Origin: Flavobacterium sp.
GTDB taxonomy: Bacteria > Bacteroidota > Bacteroidia > Flavobacteriales > Flavobacteriaceae
Assembly: GCA_029946065.1 (NCBI GenBank)
Contig: JAQSDU010000015.1
Location: 107,686 to 171,685 of the forward strand
Direction: 5' to 3'
Length of the DNA stretch: 64,000 bases
Part shown: positions 1-9,384 of the stretch, in pieces
How the letters are laid out: each line of letters starts with the position of its first letter
Numbering within the stretch: the stretch's first letter is position 1
Notes under the pieces: model-generated
Seen by the model: only the letters and a program-made list of their open reading frames with translations
The model's database searches: none
Told to the model about the DNA's origin: nothing
Translations under genes and position numbers: made by a program

Positions 1-1773
1 GAACAAACAAAAACACAAGCGGATTTTTTAGAGAATTTTAACTGGCACAACTTCCAAGAAGGTATTGATGCAGTTGACGAAAAAAACCTTCAGGAATTTG
101 AGGAGTTAGTTGAAAAAACTTTCATCGCAACAGACCAAGAAGAAGTAGTGGAAGGTGTAGTTGTAAGAATTACCGACCGTGACGTTATCGTTGACATCAA
201 CGCTAAATCAGAAGGTGTTATTTCTTTGAACGAATTCCGTTACAACCCAAGTCTTAAAGTAGGTGACAAAGTAGAAGTATTGATTGACATCCGTGAGGAT
301 AAAACAGGTCAATTAGTATTGTCTCACAGAAAAGCACGTACTATCAAAGCATGGGATAGAGTTATTTCGGCTAACGAAACAGGAGAAATCGTTAATGGTT
401 TTGTAAAATGCAGAACTAAAGGCGGTATGATCGTTGACGTTTTCGGAATTGAAGCGTTCCTTCCAGGTTCACAAATTGACGTAAAACCTATCCGTGACTA
501 CGATCAGTATGTAAACAAAATGATGGAATTCAAAGTAGTGAAAATCAACCACGAATTCAAAAACGTTGTTGTTTCTCACAAAGCGCTTATTGAAGCGGAT
601 ATTGAAGTACAGAAAAAAGAGATTATCGGACAATTGCAAAAAGGACAAGTACTCGAAGGTGTTGTGAAAAACATCACTTCTTACGGAGTATTTATTGACC
701 TTGGAGGCGTTGACGGTTTGATCCACATTACTGACCTTTCTTGGTCAAGAATCAACCACCCAAGTGAAGTATTGGAATTAGACCAAAAATTAAACGTTGT
801 AATCCTTGATTTCGATGATGAGAAAACAAGAATTCAATTAGGTCTTAAACAATTGAACGCGCACCCATGGGATGCTTTGGATGCTGAATTGAAAGTTGGC
901 GACAAAGTAAAAGGTAAAGTAGTTGTAATCGCTGATTACGGTGCATTTATTGAAGTAGCTGAAGGTGTTGAAGGCTTGATCCACGTTTCTGAAATGTCAT
1001 GGTCAACGCACTTGCGTTCGGCTCAGGATTTCGTAAAAGTAGGCGATACTGTTGAAGCAGTTATCCTTACTTTAGACCGTGAAGACCGTAAAATGTCTTT
1101 GGGTATCAAACAATTGTCACAAGATCCTTGGACAGACATCACGTCTAAATATCCTGTAGGTTCTAAACATTCTGGAATCGTTAGAAACTTCACCAACTTC
1201 GGAATTTTCGTAGAATTGGAAGAAGGTATTGATGGTTTGATTTACATTTCTGACTTGTCATGGACTAAGAAAATCAAACACCCAAGTGAATTCGTAAACG
1301 TTGGTGAAAAACTAGACGTTGTAGTATTAGAGTTGGATGTTGATGGTCGTAAGTTATCTTTAGGTCACAAACAAACTACTGCTAATCCTTGGGATAAATA
1401 TGAAGATTCTTTCGCTGTAGGAACTGTTCACACAGGAACTATTGCTGAAATCGTTGACAAAGGCGCTACTGTAGAATTTGGAGATGATATCGTTGCTTTC
1501 ATTCCAACTCGTCACCTTGAAAAAGAAGACGGAAAGAAATTGAAAAAAGGCGAATCTGCTGAATTCAAAGTAATTGAGTTCAACAAAGAATTCAAAAGAG
1601 TTGTAGCTTCTCACACTGCTATTTTCCGTGAGGAAGAAGAGAAAAATGCGAGAACTTCAAACGACAACAATTCATCGTCTTCATCTAACACCAATGCACC
1701 TGCTGCAACGTTAGGCGATAACAATGACATTCTTGCTGAATTGAAAGCTAAAATGGAAAAAGGAGAGAAATAA
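1..1773 (+). CDS. rpsA: 30S ribosomal protein S1 (5' end cut by window)
   Basis: The frame is open from base 1, and 590 residues are visible before the TAA. The first visible residues (EQTKTQADFLENFNWHNF) match the extreme N-terminus typical of flavobacterial S1, so probably only a couple of codons are missing; a GTG at 148 is internal and not the start. Tandem S1 RNA-binding domains are visible, several with the signature G-x-V-x-x-(I/F)-x-x-(Y/F)-G-x-F-(I/V) followed by GLIHxSxxSW, ending in a low-complexity Ser/Asn/Glu tail. S1 binds mRNA and docks it on the 30S subunit. In Bacteroidota, where Shine-Dalgarno sequences are weak, it is expected to matter greatly for initiation. A terminator follows directly. 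Confidence 0.97.
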   Translation, partial: EQTKTQADFLENFNWHNFQEGIDAVDEKNLQEFEELVEKTFIATDQEEVVEGVVVRITDRDVIVDINAKSEGVISLNEFRYNPSLKVGDKVEVLIDIREDKTGQLVLSHRKARTIKAWDRVISANETGEIVNGFVKCRTKGGMIVDVFGIEAFLPGSQIDVKPIRDYDQYVNKMMEFKVVKINHEFKNVVVSHKALIEADIEVQKKEIIGQLQKGQVLEGVVKNITSYGVFIDLGGVDGLIHITDLSWSRINHPSEVLELDQKLNVVILDFDDEKTRIQLGLKQLNAHPWDALDAELKVGDKVKGKVVVIADYGAFIEVAEGVEGLIHVSEMSWSTHLRSAQDFVKVGDTVEAVILTLDREDRKMSLGIKQLSQDPWTDITSKYPVGSKHSGIVRNFTNFGIFVELEEGIDGLIYISDLSWTKKIKHPSEFVNVGEKLDVVVLELDVDGRKLSLGHKQTTANPWDKYEDSFAVGTVHTGTIAEIVDKGATVEFGDDIVAFIPTRHLEKEDGKKLKKGESAEFKVIEFNKEFKRVVASHTAIFREEEEKNARTSNDNNSSSSSNTNAPAATLGDNNDILAELKAKMEKGEK

Positions 1774-1798
1774 TCTTTTTTCGTTTTGAATATAGGAA

Positions 1799-1824
1799 GC
1801 CTCACAGCAATGTGGGGCTTTTTT
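1799..1824 (+). terminator. Intrinsic terminator of rpsA
   Basis: GCCTCACA (1799-1806), loop GCAA, then TGTGGGGC (1811-1818) form an 8-bp stem with one wobble pair, followed by six T. It lies 25 bp after the rpsA stop. The same GCCTCAC/GTGAGGC theme recurs in the terminators at 3872, 5115 and 7711. Confidence 0.8.
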
Positions 1825-1866
1825 GTTGACATAATTTTATATATTTACAAAGCTAATATTTTGATT

Positions 1867-3855
1867 ATGAAGGAATTTTACTTTTTGATTATCGGATTGT
1901 TTTTCGGATTTGGAGCGATTGCACAGATTGTCAATATCCCGGATGCGAATTTTAAGGCGAAATTGTTGGCGGCAAGTCCGGATGTACACGTCGCGTCGAA
2001 CACAATTTCAACCGGTTATTGCATAATTGACACTAATGGCGACGGCGAGATACAGCTCAGCGAAGCACTCCTAATCGATTACCTTGAATTGCCATATGCC
2101 GGGATTACCGATTTTTCGGGATTGGAAGATTTTACGAATGTTAACCAAATTATGGCGAATGGCAATGCACTGACATCGTTTTCAATTTCAGGACTTCCAA
2201 AACTGGCATGGATTGAATTTTCTAATATGCCAAGTCTTACGGTATTAGATTTAAGTGGGACAGGTGTTGTTGTCCTGCACGCCGAAAATAATCCCAACCT
2301 TGTTTCGATAAATTTAAAAAATGGAAAATTGAGCCATTCTGGCGGAGCGTTCTCGATACCTGGTTTTGGGACCTATCTGCAAAATTCACCTAACATCGAA
2401 TATATCTGTGTAGACAATGATGAAACAGCTTATATTCAAAGCAAGATAACTGCATTAGGCTACAATATAGAAGTAAACTCGTATTGCTCGACGACACCGG
2501 GCGGTAATTTTTATACCATTACCGGAAGCCAGCATTACGATATTGATAACAACGGCTGTGATATTTTTGATAGCGGCGCGCCATTCCTGAAGTATGCGCT
2601 TACGGGCCCCGCGGGGACTGGAATTTTGTTTTCTGATTTCGGAGGAACCTCTTATACTGCGAACGTCAATGCAGGCGCTTATACGATAACTCCATTAACG
2701 GAACATCCGCAGTATTTTACGATTACGCCAAGCACGGCAGCTGTAACCTTTCCGGCGGATGCTAGTCCGAGTACCATTGACTTTTGCATTACCGTCAACG
2801 AAGTGCATCCCGACCTCGAAATCAGCTTTTTCCCGATTACTGCTGCGAGGCCCGGTTTTGATGCCCTTTATAAAATCATTTTTAAAAATAACGGGACGCA
2901 GACAGATACCGGAACCGTTAACCTGAACTTTGACGATTCGGTTTTTGATTTTGTTTCGGCAAACCCTGCACCGACCGTACAAGCAGAATTTAACCTGTCA
3001 TGGGAATATTCAGATTTAAAACCTTTTGAATCCCGACAGATAATTGTAATGATGAACCTGAACTCGCCAAATGACAATCCGGCGGTAGTAGGAGGAGAGC
3101 TTTTTTATTATACCGCCAGTATTACTTCACCGGAAACTGATGAAACGCAGAATGACAACATATCAACTTTATACCAAACGGTCGTCAATTCAATTGATCC
3201 GAATGACAAAACCTGTATTGAAGGCAAGAACCTGCCACCGGAGCTCGCAGGAACCTATGTTCATTACGTCATCCGTTTTGAAAATTCAGGAACTGCCAAT
3301 GCTCAAAACATTGTCGTAAAAGACATTATTGATACATCGAAATTTAATGTCGGATCTTTAATTCCGCTCGACGGTAGCCATCCGTTTACCACACGCATTT
3401 CAGATGGTAACAGGGTAGAATTCATTTTTGAAAACATACAACTGCCTTTTGACGACGCCAATAACGACGGCTATGTAGCTTTTAAAATCAAGACATTACC
3501 GACACTTACAGCCGGAACGACTTTCAGCAACACCGCAAGCATTTATTTCGATTACAATGCGCCTGTTGATACGAATACTACCACGACAATCTTACAGGTT
3601 TTGGGAACCGATGATTTTAAATTTGACAATTACTTCACCTTATATCCAAATCCAGCAAGTGACATTTTAAATATCACAACGAAACAAAATATTCAAGTCA
3701 CATCGTTTTCTATATATAATACGTTAGGACAATTGGTTTTGGCTGTTCCAAATACAACAAAATCAATTGACGTTTCCCAACTGACAACAGGCAATTATTT
3801 TATTAAAGTTTTTACTGATAAAGGAAATACTGTCACACGATTTTTGAAAAAATAA
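1867..3855 (+). CDS. T9SS-secreted surface protein, type A sorting domain (paralog 1)
   Basis: 662 aa from the ATG at 1867. Upstream in-frame codons reach back to a TTG at 1786 but overlap the rpsA terminator, and the ATG gives a proper signal peptide ending in GAIAQ. In order: signal peptide (1-20), an EF-hand/dockerin-like loop DTNGDGEIQLSEA near residue 60, a short leucine-rich stretch, a middle region beginning VHPDLEISFF, a DUF11/DUF7619-like beta-sandwich block (DPNDKTCIEG through YFDYNAPVDTNTTTT), and a C-terminal T9SS type A signal of about 75 aa (FTLYPNPASDILNI ... KKK end). The family is exported by the type IX secretion system and anchored at or released from the cell surface. The last ~430 residues closely match the protein at 5216-7675. 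Substrate or partner unknown; the LRR and beta-sandwich suggest adhesion or binding. Confidence 0.88.
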   Translation: MKEFYFLIIGLFFGFGAIAQIVNIPDANFKAKLLAASPDVHVASNTISTGYCIIDTNGDGEIQLSEALLIDYLELPYAGITDFSGLEDFTNVNQIMANGNALTSFSISGLPKLAWIEFSNMPSLTVLDLSGTGVVVLHAENNPNLVSINLKNGKLSHSGGAFSIPGFGTYLQNSPNIEYICVDNDETAYIQSKITALGYNIEVNSYCSTTPGGNFYTITGSQHYDIDNNGCDIFDSGAPFLKYALTGPAGTGILFSDFGGTSYTANVNAGAYTITPLTEHPQYFTITPSTAAVTFPADASPSTIDFCITVNEVHPDLEISFFPITAARPGFDALYKIIFKNNGTQTDTGTVNLNFDDSVFDFVSANPAPTVQAEFNLSWEYSDLKPFESRQIIVMMNLNSPNDNPAVVGGELFYYTASITSPETDETQNDNISTLYQTVVNSIDPNDKTCIEGKNLPPELAGTYVHYVIRFENSGTANAQNIVVKDIIDTSKFNVGSLIPLDGSHPFTTRISDGNRVEFIFENIQLPFDDANNDGYVAFKIKTLPTLTAGTTFSNTASIYFDYNAPVDTNTTTTILQVLGTDDFKFDNYFTLYPNPASDILNITTKQNIQVTSFSIYNTLGQLVLAVPNTTKSIDVSQLTTGNYFIKVFTDKGNTVTRFLKK

Positions 3856-3871
3856 ATACTTAATCAAAATT

Positions 3872-3910
3872 AGCCACTGAAAGCTTCGCTGTACTGTGAG
3901 GCTTTTTTTA
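3872..3910 (+). terminator. Probable intrinsic terminator after T9SS paralog 1
   Basis: GCCAC (from 3873) pairs with GTGAGGC (3896-3902), with an inner AAGC/GCTT pairing, followed by seven T. It sits about 20 bp after the stop. Confidence 0.6.
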
Positions 3911-4002
3911 ATGTATAAAATTCTTTATTTTTAAATGTATATATTACACTTATAATATAAATTGTTATATTAGCAGTAATGATATTATTTTATTATTGCT
4001 TC

Positions 4003-4010
4003 TACATTTG
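4003..4010 (+). promoter_or_regulatory. Bacteroidota -7 box upstream of GH43 gene
   Basis: TACATTTG is a perfect match to TAnnTTTG, 20 bp before the ATG at 4031. No TTG is seen at the usual -33 distance, so only the -7 element is supported. Confidence 0.45.
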
Positions 4011-4030
4011 AAAACCCAAAAAAAACGATT

Positions 4031-5056
4031 ATGATAAAATACTTTATTACTTGTTGTTTAATAGCTGCAGGAAGTGCATTGGCGCAAGAACACCCAATCG
4101 ACAATATGCCGCCAATTCCGCCGTTCAATCCCAAAAATCCGCATGTTCACGATCCTGTAATGGCAAAAGAAGGCGATACTTATTATGTTTTCGGAACTGG
4201 AAAAGGCATCAGCACTTTGTCGTCAAAAGATTTGGTGACTTGGAAAGAAGGTCAACCTGTTTTTGATAAAATTCCGGAATGGACAAAACAAGCGCTACCC
4301 GGATTTGAAGGTGATATTTGGGCGCCGGATATTATTTTCTACCAAGGACAATACCATATTTTTTACGCCTGTAATGCCACTCCAGGAAAACCAAATGCTG
4401 CTATCGGACACGCCACCAATCCGACGTTAAATCCAAAAGATGCAAAATTCAAATGGACCGACCACGGCAAAATAGTGCAATCGGTTTTAAATCGCGACTT
4501 ATGGCAAGCGATTGATCCGAATATTGTTCTGGATGAAAAAGGAACACCATGGATGATTTTCGGTTCTTTTTGGGACGGACTCAAAGCTGTAAAAATGACA
4601 AATGATATGATGCAACTGCAATTGCCCGAAGAATGGCATACGCTCGCCCGTCGTCCTAGTACGCAAAAATTATATCAATATGAATTGACAGATAGCCAGA
4701 TTGAAGGCGCTTTTGTTTATAAACATGGCGACTATTTTTATTTATTTGCTTCATTCGACATGTGTTGTCGCGGTATCAACAGCAATTATCATGTCGTGGT
4801 AGGCCGCTCTAAATCGGTAATAGGTCCGTATCTCGATAAAGCCGGATTCGATATGATTGACGGCAACGGAACTGATTTTGCAATTGGAGACGGAAAAAAA
4901 TGGGCGGCACTAGGACACAACGCCGTTTATAATATTGATGGGAAGGAATTTTTCGTAGCCCACGGCTATTCAATTGCGGATCAAGGCGATTCAAAACTGA
5001 TTGTTACAGCACTAAAATGGGATACAAACGGATGGCCGGTTATCGAATTGAAATAA
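4031..5056 (+). CDS. Glycoside hydrolase family 43, arabinan endo-1,5-alpha-L-arabinanase-like
   Basis: 341 aa with an N-terminal signal peptide (about 1-19, ending SALAQ), so exported. The five-bladed beta-propeller family is recognisable. Asp41 in HVHDPVM fits the general base, Asp162 in AIDPNIV the pKa-modulating residue and Glu225 in IEGAFVY the general acid. GFEGDIWAPDI and WMIFGSFWDG are typical of the arabinanase branch. The family hydrolyses alpha-1,5-arabinan or related arabinose/xylose linkages of plant polysaccharides; the exact substrate cannot be read from sequence. There is no SusC/SusD pair nearby. The gene lies alone between two paralogous T9SS surface proteins on the same strand. 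Confidence 0.88.
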   Translation: MIKYFITCCLIAAGSALAQEHPIDNMPPIPPFNPKNPHVHDPVMAKEGDTYYVFGTGKGISTLSSKDLVTWKEGQPVFDKIPEWTKQALPGFEGDIWAPDIIFYQGQYHIFYACNATPGKPNAAIGHATNPTLNPKDAKFKWTDHGKIVQSVLNRDLWQAIDPNIVLDEKGTPWMIFGSFWDGLKAVKMTNDMMQLQLPEEWHTLARRPSTQKLYQYELTDSQIEGAFVYKHGDYFYLFASFDMCCRGINSNYHVVVGRSKSVIGPYLDKAGFDMIDGNGTDFAIGDGKKWAALGHNAVYNIDGKEFFVAHGYSIADQGDSKLIVTALKWDTNGWPVIELK

Positions 5057-5114
5057 AATTAAATACATACAAGGTAATTGCTATACAAAAGTTTGTGAAA
5101 AAATAAGAATAGAC

Positions 5115-5153
5115 TCAGGCTTATGAAGTCTCACCACAAAGTGAGGCTTTTTA
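5115..5153 (+). terminator. Intrinsic terminator after GH43
   Basis: CTCAC (5130-5134), loop CACAAA, GTGAG (5141-5145), extended by GC and a T-rich run. It belongs to the same sequence family as the terminators at 1799 and 7711. Confidence 0.6.
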
Positions 5154-5187
5154 TTGTTATGTTCAATAAGACAGTCATTTATATCGC

Positions 5188-5195
5188 TATATTTG
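5188..5195 (+). promoter_or_regulatory. -7 box for T9SS paralog 2
   Basis: TATATTTG matches TAnnTTTG exactly, 20 bp before the ATG at 5216. This also argues against the longer reading frame beginning at 5123, because that frame would be translated through the promoter. No clear -33 TTG. Confidence 0.5.
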
Positions 5196-5215
5196 CGTTC
5201 TTAAATATTTTGTGT

Positions 5216-7675
5216 ATGAGGATTTTTTATTTTTTAGTGGTATTGTTCTTAATAAACGGAATGAACGCACAGATCGTCAATATTCCCGATCCAAATTTTA
5301 AATCAATACTATTGTTGGCTGATAGCAGCAATTATCAGGTTGCAAAGGATATTTCCGGTAGCTTTTTCAAAATCGATGCCAATTCAGACGGCGAGATTCA
5401 AAATACCGAAGCTGAGCAAGTGATTACGCTTAATATAAGTTATAACCCCATTACAAATCTCGAAGGAATTCTTAGTTTTACCAATTTGACAATACTGGAT
5501 TGCGCAGGCGATTCATTGACAACACTTAACGTTGTAGGGTTAACCAATCTGAAAGAAATAAATTGCAATTATAATCACATTCCCAATTTGAATGTAAGTG
5601 GTATGCCCGCTCTTGAAAGATTGCGCTACATCTCCAATCAAGCCCTTTCACTTAATGTCAGCGGTTGCACAGGCTTAAAAAAACTAGAATGCTTTAACAA
5701 TAGCGGAATCACAGCGCTTGATGTGAGCGGATTGACAAGCCTTGAAGAACTTTATACCCGTAGTTGTTCGTTGGCAATATTAAATCTAACGGGCTGTACG
5801 AGCTTAAAACTTATCGAGTGCGAAGACAATAACTTAGCTGCTTTGAATACAACAGGCCTGATTAGTCTAGAAAATTTGCGTTGTGATAATAATGCTTTTA
5901 CTTCGCTGACCATGTCCGATTTGCCGAATTTTAATAATCTAAGCTGCGTATTTAACGAAATTACGACGCTGAATCTTAGTAATTTACCCGCTTTAAAAAA
6001 TTTAGCAATTGGCGAAAACAATATAAGCTCGTTTGATTTTAGTTCCTTTACAAATCTTGAATACGTTTATTGTAGCAATAATAATTTTACAACTTTAGAT
6101 TTTAATGGGCTTCCAAAAATTAACAACATTACTTGTCAATATAACAGCAACCTAACCTCTTTGTTCTTTAAGAATGGGAAAGCTGAAACCTATCAGTTTT
6201 TTGAATACAATCCGAATCTAAAATATATTTGTTGTGACGATGCCGATTTACTGCAGGTGCAAAGCCGCTTAAATGCCTACAACATGAATTATGTACACAT
6301 CAATTCTTATTGTTCTTTCGTGCCTGGCGGTGAATATTTTACGTTACAAGGTAATACCAAATTCGACTCAGATACAAATGGTTGCGATCCGGCTGACATC
6401 GTATTGCCCAACCTGAAATTTTCCGTTACAAATGGAAGCAATGTTGGCTATTTTATTCAAAATCAATTGGGTGATTATTCCATTCCGCTCACATCAGGTA
6501 GCTATAGTATAGCGCCTGTACTCGAAAATCCTACCTATTTTCAAATAGCTCCGACCTTGGTAAACGTAGCGTTTCCAACACAAGAAAGTCCATTAACACA
6601 AGATTTTTGCGTCACAGCCAATGGCATACATTCAGATCTTGAAGTATCACTGATGATCATTGTTGGTGCGCGTCCTGGCTTTAGTTCAAGATATATGATT
6701 ACCTACAGAAACAAAGGCAATCAGATAGAAAATGGTACGGTTTCATTGCAATTTAATGACAACCAAGTCGATTTTACTTCGGCAAATCCAACGGCAAATC
6801 CAATTGCGGATGTACTGCAATGGAATTTTACGAACCTTCAGCCATTTGAAACACGCAAAATTTATTTCACAATGCACATCAATACGCCAACCGATACTTG
6901 GCCGGTTAGTGCGGGTACGATACTTAATTATACCGCTAATATTACCTCTTTTTTAACAGATGAATTCCCGGAAGATAACCAGGCATCGATACACCAAACG
7001 GTTGTCAATTCTTTTGATCCGAATGATAAGACTTGTATGGAAGGCACGAGTATCTTACCAGAAATGGCAGGAAAATACGTCCATTATGTTATCCGATTTG
7101 AAAACACCGGAACAGCAAACGCAGAGAATATTGTTGTTAAAGACATCATCGATACCACAAAATTTGATATTACGTCGTTAATTCCGCTCGACGGAAGCCA
7201 CACATTCACCACAAGAATTACCGGAAATAACAAAGTAGAATTTCTTTTTGAAAACATTCAGTTGCCGTTTGACAATGCCAATAACGATGGTTTTGTTGCT
7301 TTTAAGATCAAGACTTTGCCCACGCTTACCACCGGCGATTCGTTCAGCAATACGGCAAGTATTTATTTCGATTACAATGCGCCAATTGTTACCAACACCG
7401 CAACGACAATATTACAAGTTTTAGGAACCAGTGATTTCGAATTTGACAATTTCTTCACCTTATATCCAAATCCTGCCAATGCTATTTTGAATGTTAAGTC
7501 GAAAGAGAACATACAAATTTCTTCGGTTTCCATTTATAATACTTTGGGGCAATTGGTTTTGGTTATACCGAATCCGGCTGAAGCAATTGATGTTTCGAAG
7601 CTCACAAATGGAAATTATTTTGTAAAAATCAATACCGATAAAGGCAATGCTTCTACAAGATTTGTAAAGCGTTAA
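5216..7675 (+). CDS. Leucine-rich-repeat T9SS-secreted surface protein (paralog 2)
   Basis: 819 aa from the ATG at 5216; the frame is open back to 5123, but that extension crosses the terminator and promoter. The signal peptide ends INGMNAQ. Residues about 20-65 resemble paralog 1, including an EF-hand-like IDANSDGEIQNTEA. About 12 leucine-rich repeats of roughly 21 residues follow (LTNLxxLxCxxNxLTxLNxSG pattern, about 80-340), then the same middle and DUF11-like blocks as paralog 1 (SFDPNDKTCMEG ... FDYNAPIVTNTATT) and a C-terminal type A T9SS signal (FTLYPNPANAILNV ... ending TRFVKR). Paralog 1 is essentially this protein with most LRRs missing. LRR surface proteins usually bind proteins or glycans; the ligand here is unknown. 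Confidence 0.9.
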   Translation: MRIFYFLVVLFLINGMNAQIVNIPDPNFKSILLLADSSNYQVAKDISGSFFKIDANSDGEIQNTEAEQVITLNISYNPITNLEGILSFTNLTILDCAGDSLTTLNVVGLTNLKEINCNYNHIPNLNVSGMPALERLRYISNQALSLNVSGCTGLKKLECFNNSGITALDVSGLTSLEELYTRSCSLAILNLTGCTSLKLIECEDNNLAALNTTGLISLENLRCDNNAFTSLTMSDLPNFNNLSCVFNEITTLNLSNLPALKNLAIGENNISSFDFSSFTNLEYVYCSNNNFTTLDFNGLPKINNITCQYNSNLTSLFFKNGKAETYQFFEYNPNLKYICCDDADLLQVQSRLNAYNMNYVHINSYCSFVPGGEYFTLQGNTKFDSDTNGCDPADIVLPNLKFSVTNGSNVGYFIQNQLGDYSIPLTSGSYSIAPVLENPTYFQIAPTLVNVAFPTQESPLTQDFCVTANGIHSDLEVSLMIIVGARPGFSSRYMITYRNKGNQIENGTVSLQFNDNQVDFTSANPTANPIADVLQWNFTNLQPFETRKIYFTMHINTPTDTWPVSAGTILNYTANITSFLTDEFPEDNQASIHQTVVNSFDPNDKTCMEGTSILPEMAGKYVHYVIRFENTGTANAENIVVKDIIDTTKFDITSLIPLDGSHTFTTRITGNNKVEFLFENIQLPFDNANNDGFVAFKIKTLPTLTTGDSFSNTASIYFDYNAPIVTNTATTILQVLGTSDFEFDNFFTLYPNPANAILNVKSKENIQISSVSIYNTLGQLVLVIPNPAEAIDVSKLTNGNYFVKINTDKGNASTRFVKR

Positions 7676-7710
7676 TTTATTGGTACATTACTACTTTCTT
7701 TTAATACAAA

Positions 7711-7737
7711 AGCCTCTAACGAATGAGGCTTTTTTTA
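7711..7737. terminator. Bidirectional terminator between convergent genes
   Basis: AGCCTC (7711-7716) pairs with GAGGCT (7725-7730), followed by seven T on the plus strand and preceded by AAAA, so it can serve both the T9SS gene and the minus-strand gene ending at 7824. Confidence 0.75.
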
Positions 7738-7823
7738 TTTCGTAATCTAGCATTCTAAATATCGCAAAACAGCTGGTCTTACTGCCTAATGTGTAGTTTT
7801 GTGATTCAAAAATCCCGCTAAGT

Positions 7824-8546
7824 TTAGTTGTAATAATTGCTGTCCCATATAAATTCATTAAAATTTTTCCCTTTCCAGAAAGCATAATACAATGTGATTC
7901 CGCAAAGTGATTTGAAAATAAAAAGGAAAGAAAGCGCGACCAATATATCCGGATTAACGGTGCCAAGGGCATTTTCGGGAACTATAAACGCCAAAAGCAG
8001 ACTCAGTATTAAAAGCAAAACCATAAGGCTTTGCATATTTTTAAATGGTCTTACGGCAATTTTTCTGAGCGGATTGATATCATTTCCCCATTTGTGTATC
8101 AGGTAGAAATAATTGTTACCAATCGGAACAAATAATAATGGATCATCATGATTTTTTAGGTGGAATAATTTTGAAGGCGCCATAATTTTAAAGCCATCCA
8201 AAATTGCGTGGTGCATTTTTTCCAGATTTTTAATCTTTGATATGGCTTCTTCGGGAACAGTACCTTTGAACAAATTTACATCGAGAAACCGAAACCGATA
8301 ATCAACGCAGATTTTGCGAACTTGATCCAAATGAAATATTTTGTCGGTTTCAAGCAATTCGAGGTTTAGTTTATTGCTTTTTGTTGAACTTTCAACGGTG
8401 AGTTTATTTTTTATAACCGTTCTTTGGTCTTCATCATGGGCTAAAATTGCTTTTACTTCTTCAAGTAGCGCTTGTTCTGTTTGGTGTTTTTTTCGCTCTT
8501 TTAATAGTGCTTCTTCTAAATTCGGTCTTTTTACAGTCACTTTCAT
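7824..8546 (-). CDS. Two-TM hypothetical protein
   Basis: 240 aa from the ATG at 8546 (MKVTVKRPNLEEALL); an alternative ATG lies 36 bp upstream at 8582. The N-terminal ~60 residues are charged and helical (EEALLKERKKHQTEQALLEEVKAIL). A soluble middle part follows (VDYRFRFLDVNLFKG, ...FLIHKWGNDINPLRK). Near the C-terminus are two hydrophobic segments, one around SLMVLLLILSLLLAFIVP and one around LVALSFLFIFKSLCGITLYY. No catalytic motif is recognised. It is probably an inner-membrane protein with a large cytoplasmic N-terminal part; function unknown. Confidence 0.7.
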   Translation of the reverse strand: MKVTVKRPNLEEALLKERKKHQTEQALLEEVKAILAHDEDQRTVIKNKLTVESSTKSNKLNLELLETDKIFHLDQVRKICVDYRFRFLDVNLFKGTVPEEAISKIKNLEKMHHAILDGFKIMAPSKLFHLKNHDDPLLFVPIGNNYFYLIHKWGNDINPLRKIAVRPFKNMQSLMVLLLILSLLLAFIVPENALGTVNPDILVALSFLFIFKSLCGITLYYAFWKGKNFNEFIWDSNYYN

Positions 8547-8722
8547 AGCATTTTGGATTTTGGGTGATCTTTGAATAACCAACTCTAAGTTAAGGAATTA
8601 GTTTTGTAATTCAGTTTAAGTCATAGGTTTACAAAACATAAATTAATGTTAATTTCATTTTTTATAAATCCGAGCGTAACTGTAAGGCGTAAATGACAAT
8701 ATAACTTTTTAAAAAATAAATT

Positions 8723-9289
8723 ATGAAAACCAAGAAAATCTTTTCAGCCGCATTTTTCGCAATTGCAATAATTGCAGGCACAACTTCCTTTGCTCAAACT
8801 AAAGAAAAAACAGTTATGGTAGGAGGCGCAGCCATGTATCCTTCTAAAAATATTGTTGAAAATGCAGTCAATTCAAAAGACCATACTACTTTGGTCGCTG
8901 CCGTAAAAGCAGCAGACTTGGTAGAAACATTACAATCAAAAGGACCATTCACCGTTTTTGCTCCAACAAATGCAGCGTTTGACAAATTGCCAAAAGGCAC
9001 CATCGAAACCGTTTTAAAACCGGAAAATAAAGCACTATTGCAAGGGATTCTTACGTATCACGTAGTATCCGGGAAACTAAATGCGGCCGATATTGCAAAA
9101 GCCATCAAAGCTGGTAATGGAAAAGCTGTTCTTACAACCGTACAAGGTGGAAAATTAACCGCAACAATGGACGGTAAAAAATTAGTACTTACAGACGAAA
9201 AAGGCGGTAAGTCAACCGTTACTATTGCCGATGTTAACCAGTCAAACGGCGTAATACACGTAGTAGATACCGTTTTGATGCACAAATAA
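8723..9289 (+). CDS. Secreted fasciclin (FAS1) domain protein
   Basis: 188 aa: signal peptide about 1-24 (ending TTSFAQ), then one FAS1 domain at about residues 45-188. The family's H1 and H2 motifs are visible as GPFTVFAPTNAAFDKLP and GVIHVVDTVLM, with a YH motif in LTYHVVSGKL. FAS1 domains mediate adhesion or bind small hydrophobic ligands; bacterial single-domain versions are periplasmic or surface proteins, often stress-induced. It is monocistronic, with a strong terminator 30 bp downstream. Confidence 0.92.
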   Translation: MKTKKIFSAAFFAIAIIAGTTSFAQTKEKTVMVGGAAMYPSKNIVENAVNSKDHTTLVAAVKAADLVETLQSKGPFTVFAPTNAAFDKLPKGTIETVLKPENKALLQGILTYHVVSGKLNAADIAKAIKAGNGKAVLTTVQGGKLTATMDGKKLVLTDEKGGKSTVTIADVNQSNGVIHVVDTVLMHK

Positions 9290-9314
9290 TGATTTGATTT
9301 GGTTGGTTATAAAC

Positions 9315-9345
9315 AAAAATGCCTGCAAAATTTGCAGGCATTTTT
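9315..9345. terminator. Perfect bidirectional terminator
   Basis: AAAAATGCCTGCAAA (9315-9329) and TTTGCAGGCATTTTT (9331-9345) are exact reverse complements around a single central base. With A- and T-tracts on both sides it can end both the fasciclin gene and pheT, which converge here. Confidence 0.9.
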
Positions 9346-9384
9346 TATTTTACAGTTATTAAAAAACGCTATCTTCCAACCGGG

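Noticed and set aside
148..1773. rpsA starting at GTG 148
   Set aside because: The frame is open to base 1 and the upstream residues match the S1 N-terminus; the gene is simply cut by the window.
1786..1866. Extended N-terminus of T9SS paralog 1
   Set aside because: The extension runs through the rpsA terminator and hides the signal peptide.
5123..5215. Extended N-terminus of T9SS paralog 2
   Set aside because: It crosses a terminator and the TATATTTG promoter; the ATG at 5216 exposes the signal peptide.
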